In this document: positions 1 to 7,873 of the stretch, piece by piece
Layout of the letters: each line of letters opens with the position of its first letter
Numbering within the stretch: position 1 is the first letter of the stretch
Source of the DNA: Planctomycetota bacterium
GTDB taxonomy: Bacteria; Planctomycetota; Phycisphaerae; Phycisphaerales; UBA1924
Assembly (NCBI GenBank): GCA_018242645.1
Contig: JAFEBN010000010.1
Location: 1 to 39,145, forward strand
Direction: 5' to 3'
Length of the DNA: 39,145 bases
Program-made: the position numbers and the translations under genes
Notes under the pieces: generated by a model
What the model was told of the DNA's origin: nothing
The model's input: the letters and a program-made list of their open reading frames with translations, nothing else
Database searches by the model: none

Positions 1-50
1 GCGACCAAGAACCCGGACATCAACGCACCTGCAAATCGCATCGCTCTCAT
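1..50 (-). CDS. N-terminus of an exported protein, cut by window edge
   Basis: Only the first 16 codons are visible. The reading frame from the ATG at 50 gives M-R-A-M-R-F-A-G-A-L-M-S-G-F-L-V, a short basic head followed by a hydrophobic run, as in a signal peptide. An AAAGG stretch lies about 10 bases upstream, and the 100 bases before it are AT-richer than the rest of the window, with a GATAAT on the minus strand at 83-88 that could be a -10 box. The function cannot be told. The call rests on the start context and signal-like residues, so it is tentative. Confidence 0.45.
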   Translation of the reverse strand, partial: MRAMRFAGALMSGFLV

Positions 51-283
51 GATTGTGCCCTTTCAAATGACAAGACGGTCATATTATCGTCAAGCCACGC
101 CGGGTCACGCCCGAAAAGCTTGCGGACGCCAACATTTTAGTTAAGTGCTTTTTTTACAGCGATTTGCGCAAGGTCTTTGTCTCGTGCCATCGGCTTCCGT
201 CAGGACTCGGGGCCGATCCAAAAGCCAACCTCCAAGACCTACAACAGGACTTCATTGTCGTCTTGTGGACGGCTCAATGAAGT

Positions 284-311
284 AAAAAGGCCGCCCACAC
301 GGGGCGGCCTT
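284..311 (-). terminator. Rho-independent terminator after the 82-aa gene
   Basis: A perfect 10-bp stem (287-296 with 302-311, sequence AAGGCCGCCC and its complement) has a 5-base loop. Read on the minus strand it is followed by a run of T (284-288). It lies 35 bases downstream of the stop at 346, so it most likely ends that transcript. Confidence 0.8.
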
Positions 312-345
312 ATCGCATTTTTGCTGGAAATCAGGGCTTTTTCGC

Positions 346-594
346 TTAGGCGGCACTCGGGCGGTCGTCGCCGTTGTCGCCCAGGAGGGCCTTGAGCCGC
401 TCCATCTGCCGCTCGGCGCGGTCGAGCGCGCTTTCGGCCAGGTGCGTTGCATCGATGCCGGAGCCGAAGCGATAGACCGGGGCCCCCTGGCTCCAGCGGG
501 AGTGCTCCCCTGCCGCGCCCCAGGAGGAACGCGGAAACGGAATCGGGTCAAACGCTTCACGCAACTGAGCAGGATGGAATTTCAGCGTCGGCAT
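346..594 (-). CDS. Small hypothetical protein, 82 aa
   Basis: I do not recognise this protein. It has 82 residues, starts M-P-T-L-K-F-H-P, and has a Pro/Trp/Ser-rich middle followed by a charged C-terminal helix (ESALDRAERQMERLKALL) that could form a short coiled coil. The frame stays open upstream to 771, but that part is Arg/Cys/Gly-rich with no protein-like pattern, so I take the ATG at 594. No strong ribosome-binding site precedes it. A strong terminator immediately downstream supports it being a real transcription unit. There is no signal peptide or membrane segment, so it is probably cytoplasmic. Confidence 0.55.
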   Translation of the reverse strand: MPTLKFHPAQLREAFDPIPFPRSSWGAAGEHSRWSQGAPVYRFGSGIDATHLAESALDRAERQMERLKALLGDNGDDRPSAA

Positions 595-898
595 GGTTCG
601 AATCCGTTCGTGGGCCTGAGGCCCAATTCCCTTTCGGCTTGCCGCCCATCGGCAAACCCCCTCCACGCGCCGGCCGCCGTCCTGGCAGCCTCGTTTTGTC
701 GTCCGTCTGCCGGCCAACCTGCAGCGAATGGTGCGGCAGGGGCAAAACAGGGGACTTTCGGACCCGAGCAAGCCTCAAGGCTTGTTCCACCCGTTCCCGG
801 GCCCCAGACTCACACATCGGCAAAGTCGGCTGCGGACCTGTGAGATGAGTTATGGGGTCGAGAACGACCACTCTTGGGCGGTAAAAGTCCGATAATTT
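595..898. other. Intergenic stretch without a supported gene
   Basis: This 304-base stretch lies between the plsY stop and the 82-aa gene start. Open frames here are short, Arg/Pro/Gly-rich and overlap each other, as expected from GC-rich non-coding DNA. I see no tRNA, strong hairpin or clear promoter. It presumably carries the promoter for the 82-aa gene. Confidence 0.5.
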
Positions 899-1591
899 TC
901 AGGCCGCCGCGGCGGGTTTTTTGGTCCCGACCTTGGGTTCGGTCCCCTGCAGGATTCGCTGGACGTTCGTCCGGTGCTTCCAGAGGACGACGCCGGCGAT
1001 CATGGCCATGACCCCCGCCAGGGGCAGGCTGTCGGCCACAGAGCCGGGTGCGAGCCCCCACCGCTCGATCAGGGCGGCTTGCAGCAGCACAAAGGCCGGA
1101 AGCGAGACGGCGGCGCTGATGGCCGCCAAGCTGACGTAGCGCCAGCGCCAGAGCACGAGCAGAAAGACACCGAGGCCGCACAGCCCGGCGGTGGTGAGCA
1201 GCGGGAACAAGCCGAGGATGCTTCCCAAGCCCGTCGCGACGCCCTTGCCGCCTTTGAAGCCGAGCCAGGGACAGAACATGTGACCGGCCATGGCGGCGGC
1301 GATCACGAGGCACCACCAGAGCCCCTGGGTGGGAGGGATCGCCCAGCGACCGGCCAGACCCGCGAACACGCCGGCGCCGAGCACGGGCACGAAGCCTTTC
1401 AGGAAGTCGCCGGTGAAGCACAGCAGCCAAGCGCGCCGGCCGAGCACGCGGCCGACATTGGTGGCGCCGATGTTGCCGGAACCGACCTTGCGGATGTCGA
1501 TGCCCCGGGCGCGCGCGATGAGAAAGCCGGTTGGGAAAGACCCAACAAGGAAAGCGATCCCGGCAGCGATGAACCACGAAAGCGGTGTCAC
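899..1591 (-). CDS. plsY: Glycerol-3-phosphate acyltransferase PlsY
   Basis: PlsY moves an acyl group from acyl-phosphate to glycerol-3-phosphate, making lysophosphatidic acid, the first step of phospholipid synthesis in most bacteria, at the inner membrane. The protein is mostly hydrophobic helices. Family motifs are clear: a GSFPTG segment near the start, GSGNIGATNVGR for glycerol-phosphate binding, and GHMFCPWLGFKGGKGVATGLG-type sequence (H, then the GGKG loop). I chose the GTG at 1591, giving 230 aa, close to the usual 200-220; an ATG at 1702 would add a polar tail and run past the start of the divergent gene. The C-terminus ends in a Lys/Ala tail. It is transcribed away from the Bax-inhibitor gene, with about 100 bases shared between them. 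The family call is firm; the start is less so. Confidence 0.93.
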   Translation of the reverse strand: MTPLSWFIAAGIAFLVGSFPTGFLIARARGIDIRKVGSGNIGATNVGRVLGRRAWLLCFTGDFLKGFVPVLGAGVFAGLAGRWAIPPTQGLWWCLVIAAAMAGHMFCPWLGFKGGKGVATGLGSILGLFPLLTTAGLCGLGVFLLVLWRWRYVSLAAISAAVSLPAFVLLQAALIERWGLAPGSVADSLPLAGVMAMIAGVVLWKHRTNVQRILQGTEPKVGTKKPAAAA

Positions 1592-1681
1592 GGGCCGAAG
1601 CGTACCGTGCCCGGTTGGCAAATGCTCAGGGCTGCCCGAGCCATGAGCCGACTGATTGGTGGAACGGATTTGGGGGAATTT

Positions 1682-1698
1682 GGAAGGAGCCTCACTTG
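1682..1698 (+). promoter_or_regulatory. Ribosome-binding site that sets a TTG start
   Basis: GGAAGGAG at 1682-1689 sits 6 bases before TTG at 1696-1698. This is one of the best Shine-Dalgarno matches in the window and argues for the TTG as the true start of the Bax-inhibitor family gene, rather than the in-frame ATG at 1585. Confidence 0.75.
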
Positions 1699-2511
1699 GC
1701 AACGAGCAACCCGGCCCTGCGTTCGAGCGTTTTTTCGCGACCTGTCGATGCCCCGCGCTGGGATGAGCTTGCGGCGCCCAAAGCCGGGACCATGACCGTT
1801 CGGGGTACGGCGATCAAGGCGGGTTTCTTCCTGGCGATCTGCGTCTCGACGGCGGTGTTTACCTGGATGAAGTTTGCGCCGGGGCTGGAGTCGGGGAATC
1901 CGGGCGCGATCGGCCCGTGGCTGCTTGGCGCCGGGCTGGGCGGTTTTGTGTTGTCGCTTGTGATTTCGTTTGCGCCGCGGACGGCGCCGTTTGTCGGACC
2001 GGTCTATGCCGCGACGCAGGGCGTGTTCATCGCGCTGCTGTCGATGCTGATGGCGATGCAGCTGGGGGGCAAGTCGGAGGGAAAGGTCGTCATCGACACG
2101 GGGATGGTGTTCCAGGCGGCGTCGCTGACGTTCGGCATTGCCGCGGCGGCGCTGCTGCTCTATGCGACGGGCGTGATCCGGCTGAGCCAGACGGCGATGA
2201 AGATCGTCACGGTCGCGATCGGCGGGGTGGCGATTTACGCGCTGGGGATGATGCTTCTCAACGGCGTGTTCAAGATGAACCTTCCCAACCTGTGGGTGAG
2301 CGCGTCGCCTCTGGGCATCGGATTCTCGTTGTTTGTGATCGGCCTCGCGTCGTTCTCGCTGGTGATGGACTACCAGGCGATCGACACGGGGGTGCGGACC
2401 GGCCAGCCGAAGTACATGGAGTGGTACGGCGCGTTCGCGCTTACTGTGACGCTGGTGTGGCTGTACATTGAGATCCTGCGGCTGCTGTCGAAGCTGAACC
2501 GTCGCGATTGA
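1696..2511 (+). CDS. Bax inhibitor-1/YccA family membrane protein
   Basis: The protein has 271 aa with a polar head of about 35 residues (N-P-A-L-R-S-S-V-F-S-R), then seven closely spaced hydrophobic segments. The order and local patterns (FAPRTAPFVGPVYAATQGVF, LFVIGLASFSLVMDYQAID, EWYGAFALTVTLVWLYIEILRLL split over the last two helices) match the YccA/YbhL branch of the Bax inhibitor-1 family. The last part holds the conserved acidic/Tyr region before the final helix. E. coli YccA binds and modulates the protease FtsH, and an ftsH gene lies 9 kb away in this window; any link here is inference. The lipoprotein gene begins 9 bases after the stop and may be co-transcribed. Confidence 0.9.
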   Translation: MATSNPALRSSVFSRPVDAPRWDELAAPKAGTMTVRGTAIKAGFFLAICVSTAVFTWMKFAPGLESGNPGAIGPWLLGAGLGGFVLSLVISFAPRTAPFVGPVYAATQGVFIALLSMLMAMQLGGKSEGKVVIDTGMVFQAASLTFGIAAAALLLYATGVIRLSQTAMKIVTVAIGGVAIYALGMMLLNGVFKMNLPNLWVSASPLGIGFSLFVIGLASFSLVMDYQAIDTGVRTGQPKYMEWYGAFALTVTLVWLYIEILRLLSKLNRRD

Positions 2512-2520
2512 TGGGGGTGC

Positions 2521-3303
2521 GTGGTGCGGCTTCCACGCGGCGTTCAACTCCCCGCGCTGTGCGTGCTGAGCGCTGGGTTGCTCTGCGCCGGCTGTGAAAA
2601 GGAGCCGGGCGCGGGCAGGGGGACGAGCGGCGGCGATGCGCGCGGCGCGCGGATCGAGCCCGCGTTTCTTCCATCACGCGATGGATTTGCCTTTGCGAAT
2701 AACTTCCCGGGAAATCCGTGGCCGACGTTTGCGGGCATGCGCGACAGCGAGAAGAGCAGCTTTGGGCTGTGCGGGGGGATGAGTGCCGCGGCGGCTGACT
2801 ACTTCTTCGCCCAGAGGCCGAGTCCCAGATCGAACTCGCTTCCCAAGCGTGGAAGCAAGCTCTACGAATACATCTTCATGCGTCAGGCCGAGTCGTTCGG
2901 CCCCGGGCTTCAAACCGCTTTGAAGTTCGCGGAATGGATGCGGCTGCCCGATCAGGAACTGGCCGGACGCACGAAAGCGGAACTGGACGCGCTCGAGGCC
3001 AAGCTGAAGCAGCAGCCGATCGCTCCGATCGGGCTGATCATCGCGCGCCCCAACGGGCCCGCGGGGGCCCGGGACATTTCGGATAATCACCAGGTTCTCG
3101 CGATCGGCATGGCGCGGACCGCGGGCGGCGCGGATATCCGCATCTACGACCCCAACTATCCCCTTGACGACGGCGTGGTGATCTCGATTGATTTCGCCAA
3201 GGCCCCTTGCGGCGAGCGGAACAAGCCGATCCGGAAGCCCACAGCGATCAGGGGGTTTTTCGTGCTGCCGTATGCCCCCATCTACCCGCCGGACGCGGAC
3301 TGA
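2521..3303 (+). CDS. Lipoprotein with cysteine-peptidase-like Cys-His-Asp triad
   Basis: The 260-residue protein begins with a signal peptide ending in a lipobox (LLCAGC, lipidated Cys about residue 25), so it should be anchored to a membrane facing the periplasm or surface. The mature part has GLCGGM with Cys84, DNHQVLAIG with His190, and IYDPNYP with Asp210. That order and spacing are those of papain/C39-fold enzymes, and similar LCGGM...NHQVL...YDPN proteins are widespread but mostly uncharacterised. Activity as a peptidase or transglutaminase-type acyltransferase is inference. GTG at 2521 is used; GTG at 2524 is equally possible. It follows the YccA-family gene by 9 bases and is followed by a terminator at 3463. 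Confidence 0.75.
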   Translation: MVRLPRGVQLPALCVLSAGLLCAGCEKEPGAGRGTSGGDARGARIEPAFLPSRDGFAFANNFPGNPWPTFAGMRDSEKSSFGLCGGMSAAAADYFFAQRPSPRSNSLPKRGSKLYEYIFMRQAESFGPGLQTALKFAEWMRLPDQELAGRTKAELDALEAKLKQQPIAPIGLIIARPNGPAGARDISDNHQVLAIGMARTAGGADIRIYDPNYPLDDGVVISIDFAKAPCGERNKPIRKPTAIRGFFVLPYAPIYPPDAD

Positions 3304-3462
3304 AATTGCTGCAATCAACCGGCAACCGCGTCGTTGGACTCCCGGGGAGCGTCCGACGACTTCATCCCATGGGGAACGGGACTGAAGTCTGGGGTGCGGG
3401 GAACTTGTGGGGAAAACAGCAGCGGGTTTCGCGCTCCTCGGAAACTCGCTCGATTTCGGGCG

Positions 3463-3494
3463 GCGGCACCAGGCCTCGGTGCTGCCGCTTTTTT
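3463..3494 (+). terminator. Terminator after the lipoprotein gene
   Basis: GCGGCA (3463-3468) pairs with TGCCGC (3483-3488), with extra CC/GG pairing inside, followed by six T (3489-3494). It ends plus-strand transcription, and its last bases touch the stop codon of the convergent GH15 gene. Confidence 0.7.
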
Positions 3495-5550
3495 AGCCTG
3501 CGGCGATGATGCCTTCGCGGAGCGCTTCGGCGTCGTTCTTGCCCTGTGAAGCCTGGATGGACGCACCGATTCGCTTGAGGCTGGTGGCGGTGAGTTTCTC
3601 GTAGCGCTTGAGGTATTCCATCACGACGATGACAAAGGTCGCGTGGCTCCAGGTGAGGGGGCTGACGGAGATGGCGTCGCCGCTGTAGGGGTTGAACTGC
3701 TCGGCGAGGACGCCGGACTTTTCGGCGCGCTTTTCGGCCCATTCGAGCAGGGGGAGCGCCTGCTCGAGTTCATCGAGCGTGCGGGCGCGTTCGATCAGGT
3801 ACTGGGCTTGCCAGAGGGTGCAGATGACCCAGGGGTTGCCGGGGACGGCGTCGGTGTGATCGCGCTCGACCTGGTGGTAGTAGTCGCGCTCGTAGCGGGC
3901 GCAGCCGCCCACTTCGGTCTTGACCCAAAGTCGCGACCAGAGGCCCTTCATTTCCTGCTCGACCATCTCGTCGGAAGAATCGAGTGCGCCGAAGGCGAAG
4001 AGCGCGTAGTTGGCGCTGTCGCTGGTCATGTCGAGGCGGTAGGTGCCGTCGGGGAGCGGCGTCGCCATGCGGGCGAAGCGTTTGACTTCGGGGTTCCAGA
4101 GGAAGCGTTTGAGCGCGGAGCGCATCTTGTCGGCGGCTTCGCGGTAGTGCGCGGCGCGGTCGTCGTCGCCGAAATCCATCGCGAACTGCGAGGCGGCCAC
4201 GAGTGCGCCGATGGTGGCGCTGACGGTGAAGGTGTGGATGCCGCGGCGTTCTTCCCAGAGATCCCAGCTGGGCTGGGGCAGGCCGTTGGCGTCGCGGTAT
4301 TTGAGAATCCAGTCGGCGGGGCGCACGACGAGCAGGTTGTAGAGCGGCTTCACGAATTCGACGTCGCGGAAGGCGGCGAAGTGCTTGCGGAGCGCCCAGA
4401 GGACCAGCGCGGTTTCGTCCTGCTGGATGGGGAGGATCTTCTGGCCCTCGATCATCCAGGGGTGCCAGGAGCTGGCGAGTTCGCCGGTGGGCGTGTACTT
4501 GTGGAGGAAGTAGCCGCTGTCCTCGATGGTTTCGCCACAGAAGCGGAAGAAGTGGCGGGAGAGTTCGGACTGGCCGCAGAGCGTGAGCGCGTACGCGACG
4601 AGCGCGCCGTCGCGTGGCCAGCAGTAGGAGTAGTGATCTCCGCCGAACTGGGTGATGTCGCTGTCGTTGGCGGCGATGATGGCGCCGCCGTTATCGATCT
4701 GGGTGCGGAGCACGAGCTGGCTGCGGAAGAACAGGTCGCGCACCTTTTCGGGAACCGGTGAAAGGTCGATCGGCTCCTTGCGGCACCAGAGACGCCAGTA
4801 GGCCTGGGTGCGCGAGATGAGGCGATCGGGCCCTTTCTCGTTCACGCGCCGATTGAGGTCGCGCACCTGGGCGTAGCTGCGTCCGCAGGCGAGCCAGCTC
4901 GACACGTAGGACTCGCCGTTGGGCTCGAGATCGAGATTGAAGCCGATGGTCGCGTCGACGGAGCCCTGGCTGATGGCGTTGCGGCCGAGCTGGCCGTCTT
5001 CGGCGTCGCGCCAGGTGCCTTCGGCGCCGCCGAGACGCTTGGTGCCGATGGCCCAGTTGTCGATGCCGCACTTGTGCTGATCGCAGGCGTTGAAGAGGAA
5101 GTAGATGTCGTCCTTGTAGAGCACGAGGCTGCTGGTGGCGGGGTCGTAATTCGCGGTATCGCCGAGCGGCGAGCCGCGGATCGACATGTCCCAGTGGTAA
5201 AACAATCGCACATCGCGACGGCGACCGGTCAGGTCCTTGACGATGACGCGCCGGAAATAGACCGGCTCGTGGAAGTCGACGCAGTCGTGGCAGGTGAGTT
5301 CGAGGCCGAGCTCGTGATTCACGAGCTTGACGTTGGTGACGAGGGTGTCTTTCTCGTAGCCGAGTTCGCGATGCCAGCTCGGGTCTTCGATCCAGGCGAA
5401 ACGGCCGTCGGCCCAGACGCCGAAGCGCTGGACGTGTCCGTCGGTGTGGTTGAACCGGCCCACGTTGGGGTAGTAGAGATCGCGTACCCGGTAGAGGTAG
5501 TCGAACGTCACCAACACGTCGCCGTTGCCGACCGGAATATCGCGTGGCAT
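3493..5550 (-). CDS. GH15 family glycoside hydrolase (glucoamylase/trehalase-like)
   Basis: The protein has 685 aa with no signal peptide, so it probably acts in the cytoplasm on alpha-glucans or alpha-glucosides. The N-terminal ~270 residues form the beta-sandwich domain common in bacterial GH15 proteins (start GNGDVLVTFDYLYRVRDLYY). The (alpha/alpha)6 barrel follows: YCWPRDGALVAYAL at 309-322, PSWDLWEERRG at 427-437 with Glu433 as the probable general acid, and EQFNPYSGDAISVSPLTWSH from 617 with Glu617 as the probable general base. Family members include glucoamylase, glucodextranase and trehalase, and sequence alone does not separate them. The ATG at 5550 has AGAGGCGG upstream. It is a single gene, convergent with the lipoprotein, and separated from fliN by a structured spacer. 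Confidence 0.9.
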   Translation of the reverse strand: MPRDIPVGNGDVLVTFDYLYRVRDLYYPNVGRFNHTDGHVQRFGVWADGRFAWIEDPSWHRELGYEKDTLVTNVKLVNHELGLELTCHDCVDFHEPVYFRRVIVKDLTGRRRDVRLFYHWDMSIRGSPLGDTANYDPATSSLVLYKDDIYFLFNACDQHKCGIDNWAIGTKRLGGAEGTWRDAEDGQLGRNAISQGSVDATIGFNLDLEPNGESYVSSWLACGRSYAQVRDLNRRVNEKGPDRLISRTQAYWRLWCRKEPIDLSPVPEKVRDLFFRSQLVLRTQIDNGGAIIAANDSDITQFGGDHYSYCWPRDGALVAYALTLCGQSELSRHFFRFCGETIEDSGYFLHKYTPTGELASSWHPWMIEGQKILPIQQDETALVLWALRKHFAAFRDVEFVKPLYNLLVVRPADWILKYRDANGLPQPSWDLWEERRGIHTFTVSATIGALVAASQFAMDFGDDDRAAHYREAADKMRSALKRFLWNPEVKRFARMATPLPDGTYRLDMTSDSANYALFAFGALDSSDEMVEQEMKGLWSRLWVKTEVGGCARYERDYYHQVERDHTDAVPGNPWVICTLWQAQYLIERARTLDELEQALPLLEWAEKRAEKSGVLAEQFNPYSGDAISVSPLTWSHATFVIVVMEYLKRYEKLTATSLKRIGASIQASQGKNDAEALREGIIAAG

Positions 5551-5573
5551 GGTGACCGCCTCTACGGAAGACC

Positions 5574-5647
5574 CGTGTCGCCCGGGCTTTCGCGCCCGGG
5601 TTCCTCAGGCCGACCGGGTTCCGCCCGGCGAAGAGCCGGCGCGACAC
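5574..5647. repeat. Structured palindromic intergenic element
   Basis: GTGTCGC at 5574-5580 pairs with GCGACAC at 5641-5647. These outer arms enclose a 7-bp hairpin (CCCGGGC 5581-5587 with GCCCGGG 5594-5600) and then two mutually exclusive hairpins (CCGGG 5614-5618 with CCCGG 5624-5628, or CCGGC with GCCGG at 5625-5639). It looks like a folded multi-branch element of the REP/intergenic palindrome kind. No second copy is visible in this window. It may simply be a terminator for fliN. Confidence 0.45.
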
Positions 5648-5785
5648 CCGAATCGGACACATCGTTGCATCGAGCCGGGACCCGGGCGGATTGAACGGGG
5701 GTTGGACGCGCAAAGTCGGAAGCGCACTTCGCGCTGGGCGCCGCGCAGAAGCCGCGCGTCGCGAGCCAAATTCCGACCGGAGTTA

Positions 5786-6130
5786 TCAGGCGGCGGCGGC
5801 CGGGGCGGGCTGTTCGAGGAGGGCATCGACCGACTCGGTGACGGTCATGGTCATGCCGCCCATCGCGGCCACGCGTTCCTTGACCTCGCCAATGAAGGTG
5901 ATGCGAAGGCCGAAATTCTCACCGACTTTCACCGCGACGCCACGCCCGATGGTCTTGTTGTTGACGAGCAGATCGAGCTCGGAATCGGCCTGTTTTGGCA
6001 GTTCGATGATGGAACCGGGTACGAGCGCGATGACTTCTTCGACCCGGAGCGGCCGTTCGCCCATGCGGACAACCAGGGGCACCTCAAGGGCGAGAATCTG
6101 GCGGAGGTTGGAGGTCTTTTCGGAACTCAT
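5786..6130 (-). CDS. fliN: FliN/SpoA-domain flagellar switch-type protein
   Basis: This 114-aa protein has an N-terminal EVPLVVRMGERPLRVEEV stretch and then the SpoA (surface presentation of antigens) fold: a VPGSIIELPKQADSELDLLVN segment and VGENFGLRIT. FliN forms the lower part of the flagellar C-ring and takes part in switching and export; HrcQb/SpaO-type proteins do the same in type III secretion. The length fits FliN (about 110-140 aa). No other flagellar or secretion gene is in the window, so the assignment to a flagellum is inference. The Ala/Pro-rich tail is unusual but short. It lies between fabF and the GH15 gene on the same strand, with hairpins on both sides. Confidence 0.82.
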   Translation of the reverse strand: MSSEKTSNLRQILALEVPLVVRMGERPLRVEEVIALVPGSIIELPKQADSELDLLVNNKTIGRGVAVKVGENFGLRITFIGEVKERVAAMGGMTMTVTESVDALLEQPAPAAAA

Positions 6131-6153
6131 AACGAAGGGGCGCAGGGCGCATC

Positions 6154-6177
6154 ATCGGCCGGAAACAGCCGGCCGAT
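6154..6177. terminator. GC-rich hairpin between fabF and fliN
   Basis: A perfect 9-bp stem (ATCGGCCGG 6154-6162 with CCGGCCGAT 6169-6177) has a 6-base loop. It sits downstream of fabF on the minus strand and just before fliN. There is no T run, so it may be a weak terminator, an attenuation point or an mRNA-stabilising stem. Confidence 0.4.
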
Positions 6178-6259
6178 CACCCACCAACGCAAGAGGTGTG
6201 CCGAAAGAAAGGCGTCCGGGTCTTTCCGGGCGGGCGCTCTGCGAGATTTGGAAGGGGGC

Positions 6260-7552
6260 TCAGCCTTTGTACGCGCCGAAGATGAGCGTGACGTTGTGGC
6301 CGCCGAAGCCGAACGTGTTGTTCATCACGTAATTCACGCGGCGTTCGCGGGCGTGGTGCGGCACCAGGTCGATGTCGAAACCCTCGTCCGGGTTGTCGAG
6401 ATTGATGGTGGCGGGGATCACGCCGTCGGTGATGGCGTGGATGCAGGCGATCGACTCGACGGCGCCGGAGGCGCCCAGGCAGTGACCGTGCATGCTCTTG
6501 GTGCTGCTCATCAGGAGCTTGCCGCCGGCGCTCTTGCGGGCGTGCGCGCCGAAGACATTGAGCACGGCGGACACTTCCGCCTTGTCGCCCAGCGGGGTGC
6601 TGGTGCCGTGGGCGTTGATGTAGCCGATGTCGGCCGCGTTGAGCCCCGCGTCGCGGAGAGCCATCCGCATGGAGCGTGCGGCACCGTCGCCGGCGGGGTC
6701 AGGGGCGGTGATATGGCCTGCGTCGCTGGAATTGCCGGTGCCGATGATTTCCGCGAAGATCTTGGCGCCGCGGGCGCGGGCGTGCTCTTCGCTCTCGAGG
6801 ACGAACATGGCGGCGCCCTCGGAGAGGACGAAGCCGTCGCGGTCCTTATCGAACGGGCGGCTGGCTTTCTCGGGGGCGTCGTTGCGCACCGAGAGTGCCT
6901 TCATCACCATGAATGCGCCGACGCAGAGCGGGCTCACGGCGGCTTCGCAGCCGCCCGAGACCATGACGTCGGCCCAGCCGCGCTGGATCATGTTGGCGGC
7001 ATCGGCGAGGGCGTGACCGGAGCTGGCGCAAGCGGTGGCGTGTGCCGCGGCAGGGCCCTTGAGGCCGTAGCGGATGGAGATGTTGCCCGTGGTGGCGTTC
7101 ACCATGAGGCGGGGAACTGTGAAGGGGCTGAGACGATCGGGCCCGCGATCGACCAGCGTGTACATGCCATCTTCGATGGTCATGATGCCGCCGATGCCCG
7201 AGCCGACGACGACGCCGCAAAGCTCGGGATTCTCCTTGGAGAAGTCGATTCCGGAATGGCGCACGGCCTCGACGGCGGCGGCCACACCGAGGTGGGTGAC
7301 GCGATCGAGGCGTTTGGCCTCGCGGAACTCCATGACGGCGGTGGGACCGGAACAGGGGTCCCAGCCCTTGACCTCGCCACCGAAGGTGACGTCCCAGTCT
7401 TTGTAACGGGTGAAGAACTCGGACTCGATACTGCGGATGCCGCTTCGGCCCTCGCGCATGCCGGCCCAAGTTGAAACGGCGTCGTGACCCAGATTGGTCA
7501 CGGCGCCCATTCCAGTAATGACCACGCGACGACTTGAGCTTCCTGCCAACAT
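6260..7552 (-). CDS. fabF: 3-oxoacyl-ACP synthase II (FabF)
   Basis: FabF condenses malonyl-ACP with acyl-ACP to extend fatty acids by two carbons in the cytoplasm. The 430-aa protein has the thiolase fold and the Cys-His-His triad: ATACASSGHA (Cys175), INAHGTSTPLGD (His315) and KSMHGHCLGA (His355), plus the C-terminal NNTFGFGGHN glycine loop. Length is slightly above the usual 410-415, with the extra residues at the N-terminus (LAGSSSRR before VVITGMG) and in loops. The start is the ATG at 7552, with AAGGA about 12 bases upstream, a longish spacing. acpP lies 54 bases upstream on the same strand, and the pair very likely forms an operon acpP-fabF. Confidence 0.96.
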   Translation of the reverse strand: MLAGSSSRRVVITGMGAVTNLGHDAVSTWAGMREGRSGIRSIESEFFTRYKDWDVTFGGEVKGWDPCSGPTAVMEFREAKRLDRVTHLGVAAAVEAVRHSGIDFSKENPELCGVVVGSGIGGIMTIEDGMYTLVDRGPDRLSPFTVPRLMVNATTGNISIRYGLKGPAAAHATACASSGHALADAANMIQRGWADVMVSGGCEAAVSPLCVGAFMVMKALSVRNDAPEKASRPFDKDRDGFVLSEGAAMFVLESEEHARARGAKIFAEIIGTGNSSDAGHITAPDPAGDGAARSMRMALRDAGLNAADIGYINAHGTSTPLGDKAEVSAVLNVFGAHARKSAGGKLLMSSTKSMHGHCLGASGAVESIACIHAITDGVIPATINLDNPDEGFDIDLVPHHARERRVNYVMNNTFGFGGHNVTLIFGAYKG

Positions 7553-7606
7553 CGAAGCGGGGTTTCCTTCCGAAGAGGGTGAGGTCAGGGGATCGGACGT
7601 CGCGAT

Positions 7607-7861
7607 TTACTTGGTCGCGGCGTCGCGGGCCTGCTTGATGAAATCAATGGCCTCGCCGACGGTCTTGATCTTCTCGGCGTGCTCGTCGGGGATTTCGGTC
7701 TCGAACTCGTCCTCGAACTCCATGACGAGTTCGACGGTGTCGAGGCTGTCGGCGTTCAGGTCGTCCACGAAGCGGGTGCCCCGGGTGATCTTCGACTTAT
7801 CCGCGCCCATCTGCTCGGCGACGATCTCGATCACCTTTGCTTCGATCTCTTGGTCGGTCAC
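7607..7861 (-). CDS. acpP: Acyl carrier protein
   Basis: AcpP carries growing acyl chains on a 4'-phosphopantetheine arm and donates them to FabF, PlsX and lipid-A acyltransferases. The 84-aa acidic protein has the attachment motif [10 protein letters not shown] with Ser39 as the modified residue, and four-helix ACP pattern throughout ([35 protein letters not shown]). I chose GTG at 7861 because an AGGAG lies 7 bases before it; the nearby ATG at 7867 has only one base between it and the same AGGAG. It is followed by fabF. The usual upstream partners (fabH, fabD, fabG, plsX, rpmF) are not next to it here. Confidence 0.95.
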   Translation of the reverse strand: MTDQEIEAKVIEIVAEQMGADKSKITRGTRFVDDLNADSLDTVELVMEFEDEFETEIPDEHAEKIKTVGEAIDFIKQARDAATK

Positions 7862-7868
7862 AAGCATT

Positions 7869-7873
7869 CTCCT
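7869..7873 (-). promoter_or_regulatory. Shine-Dalgarno site of acpP
   Basis: AGGAG on the minus strand, 7 bases from the GTG at 7861 and 1 base from the ATG at 7867. The spacing favours the GTG start. Confidence 0.7.

Noticed and set aside
595..605. GGTTCGAATCC, a perfect tRNA T-loop consensus
   Set aside because: The flanking T-stem does not pair beyond the loop, and no acceptor, D or anticodon arm can be built around it on either strand.
5525..7474. A 649-codon open frame on the plus strand
   Set aside because: It lies antisense to fliN and fabF, has Ala/Gly/Asp/His-rich shadow composition and no ribosome-binding site; it reflects GC-rich third positions.
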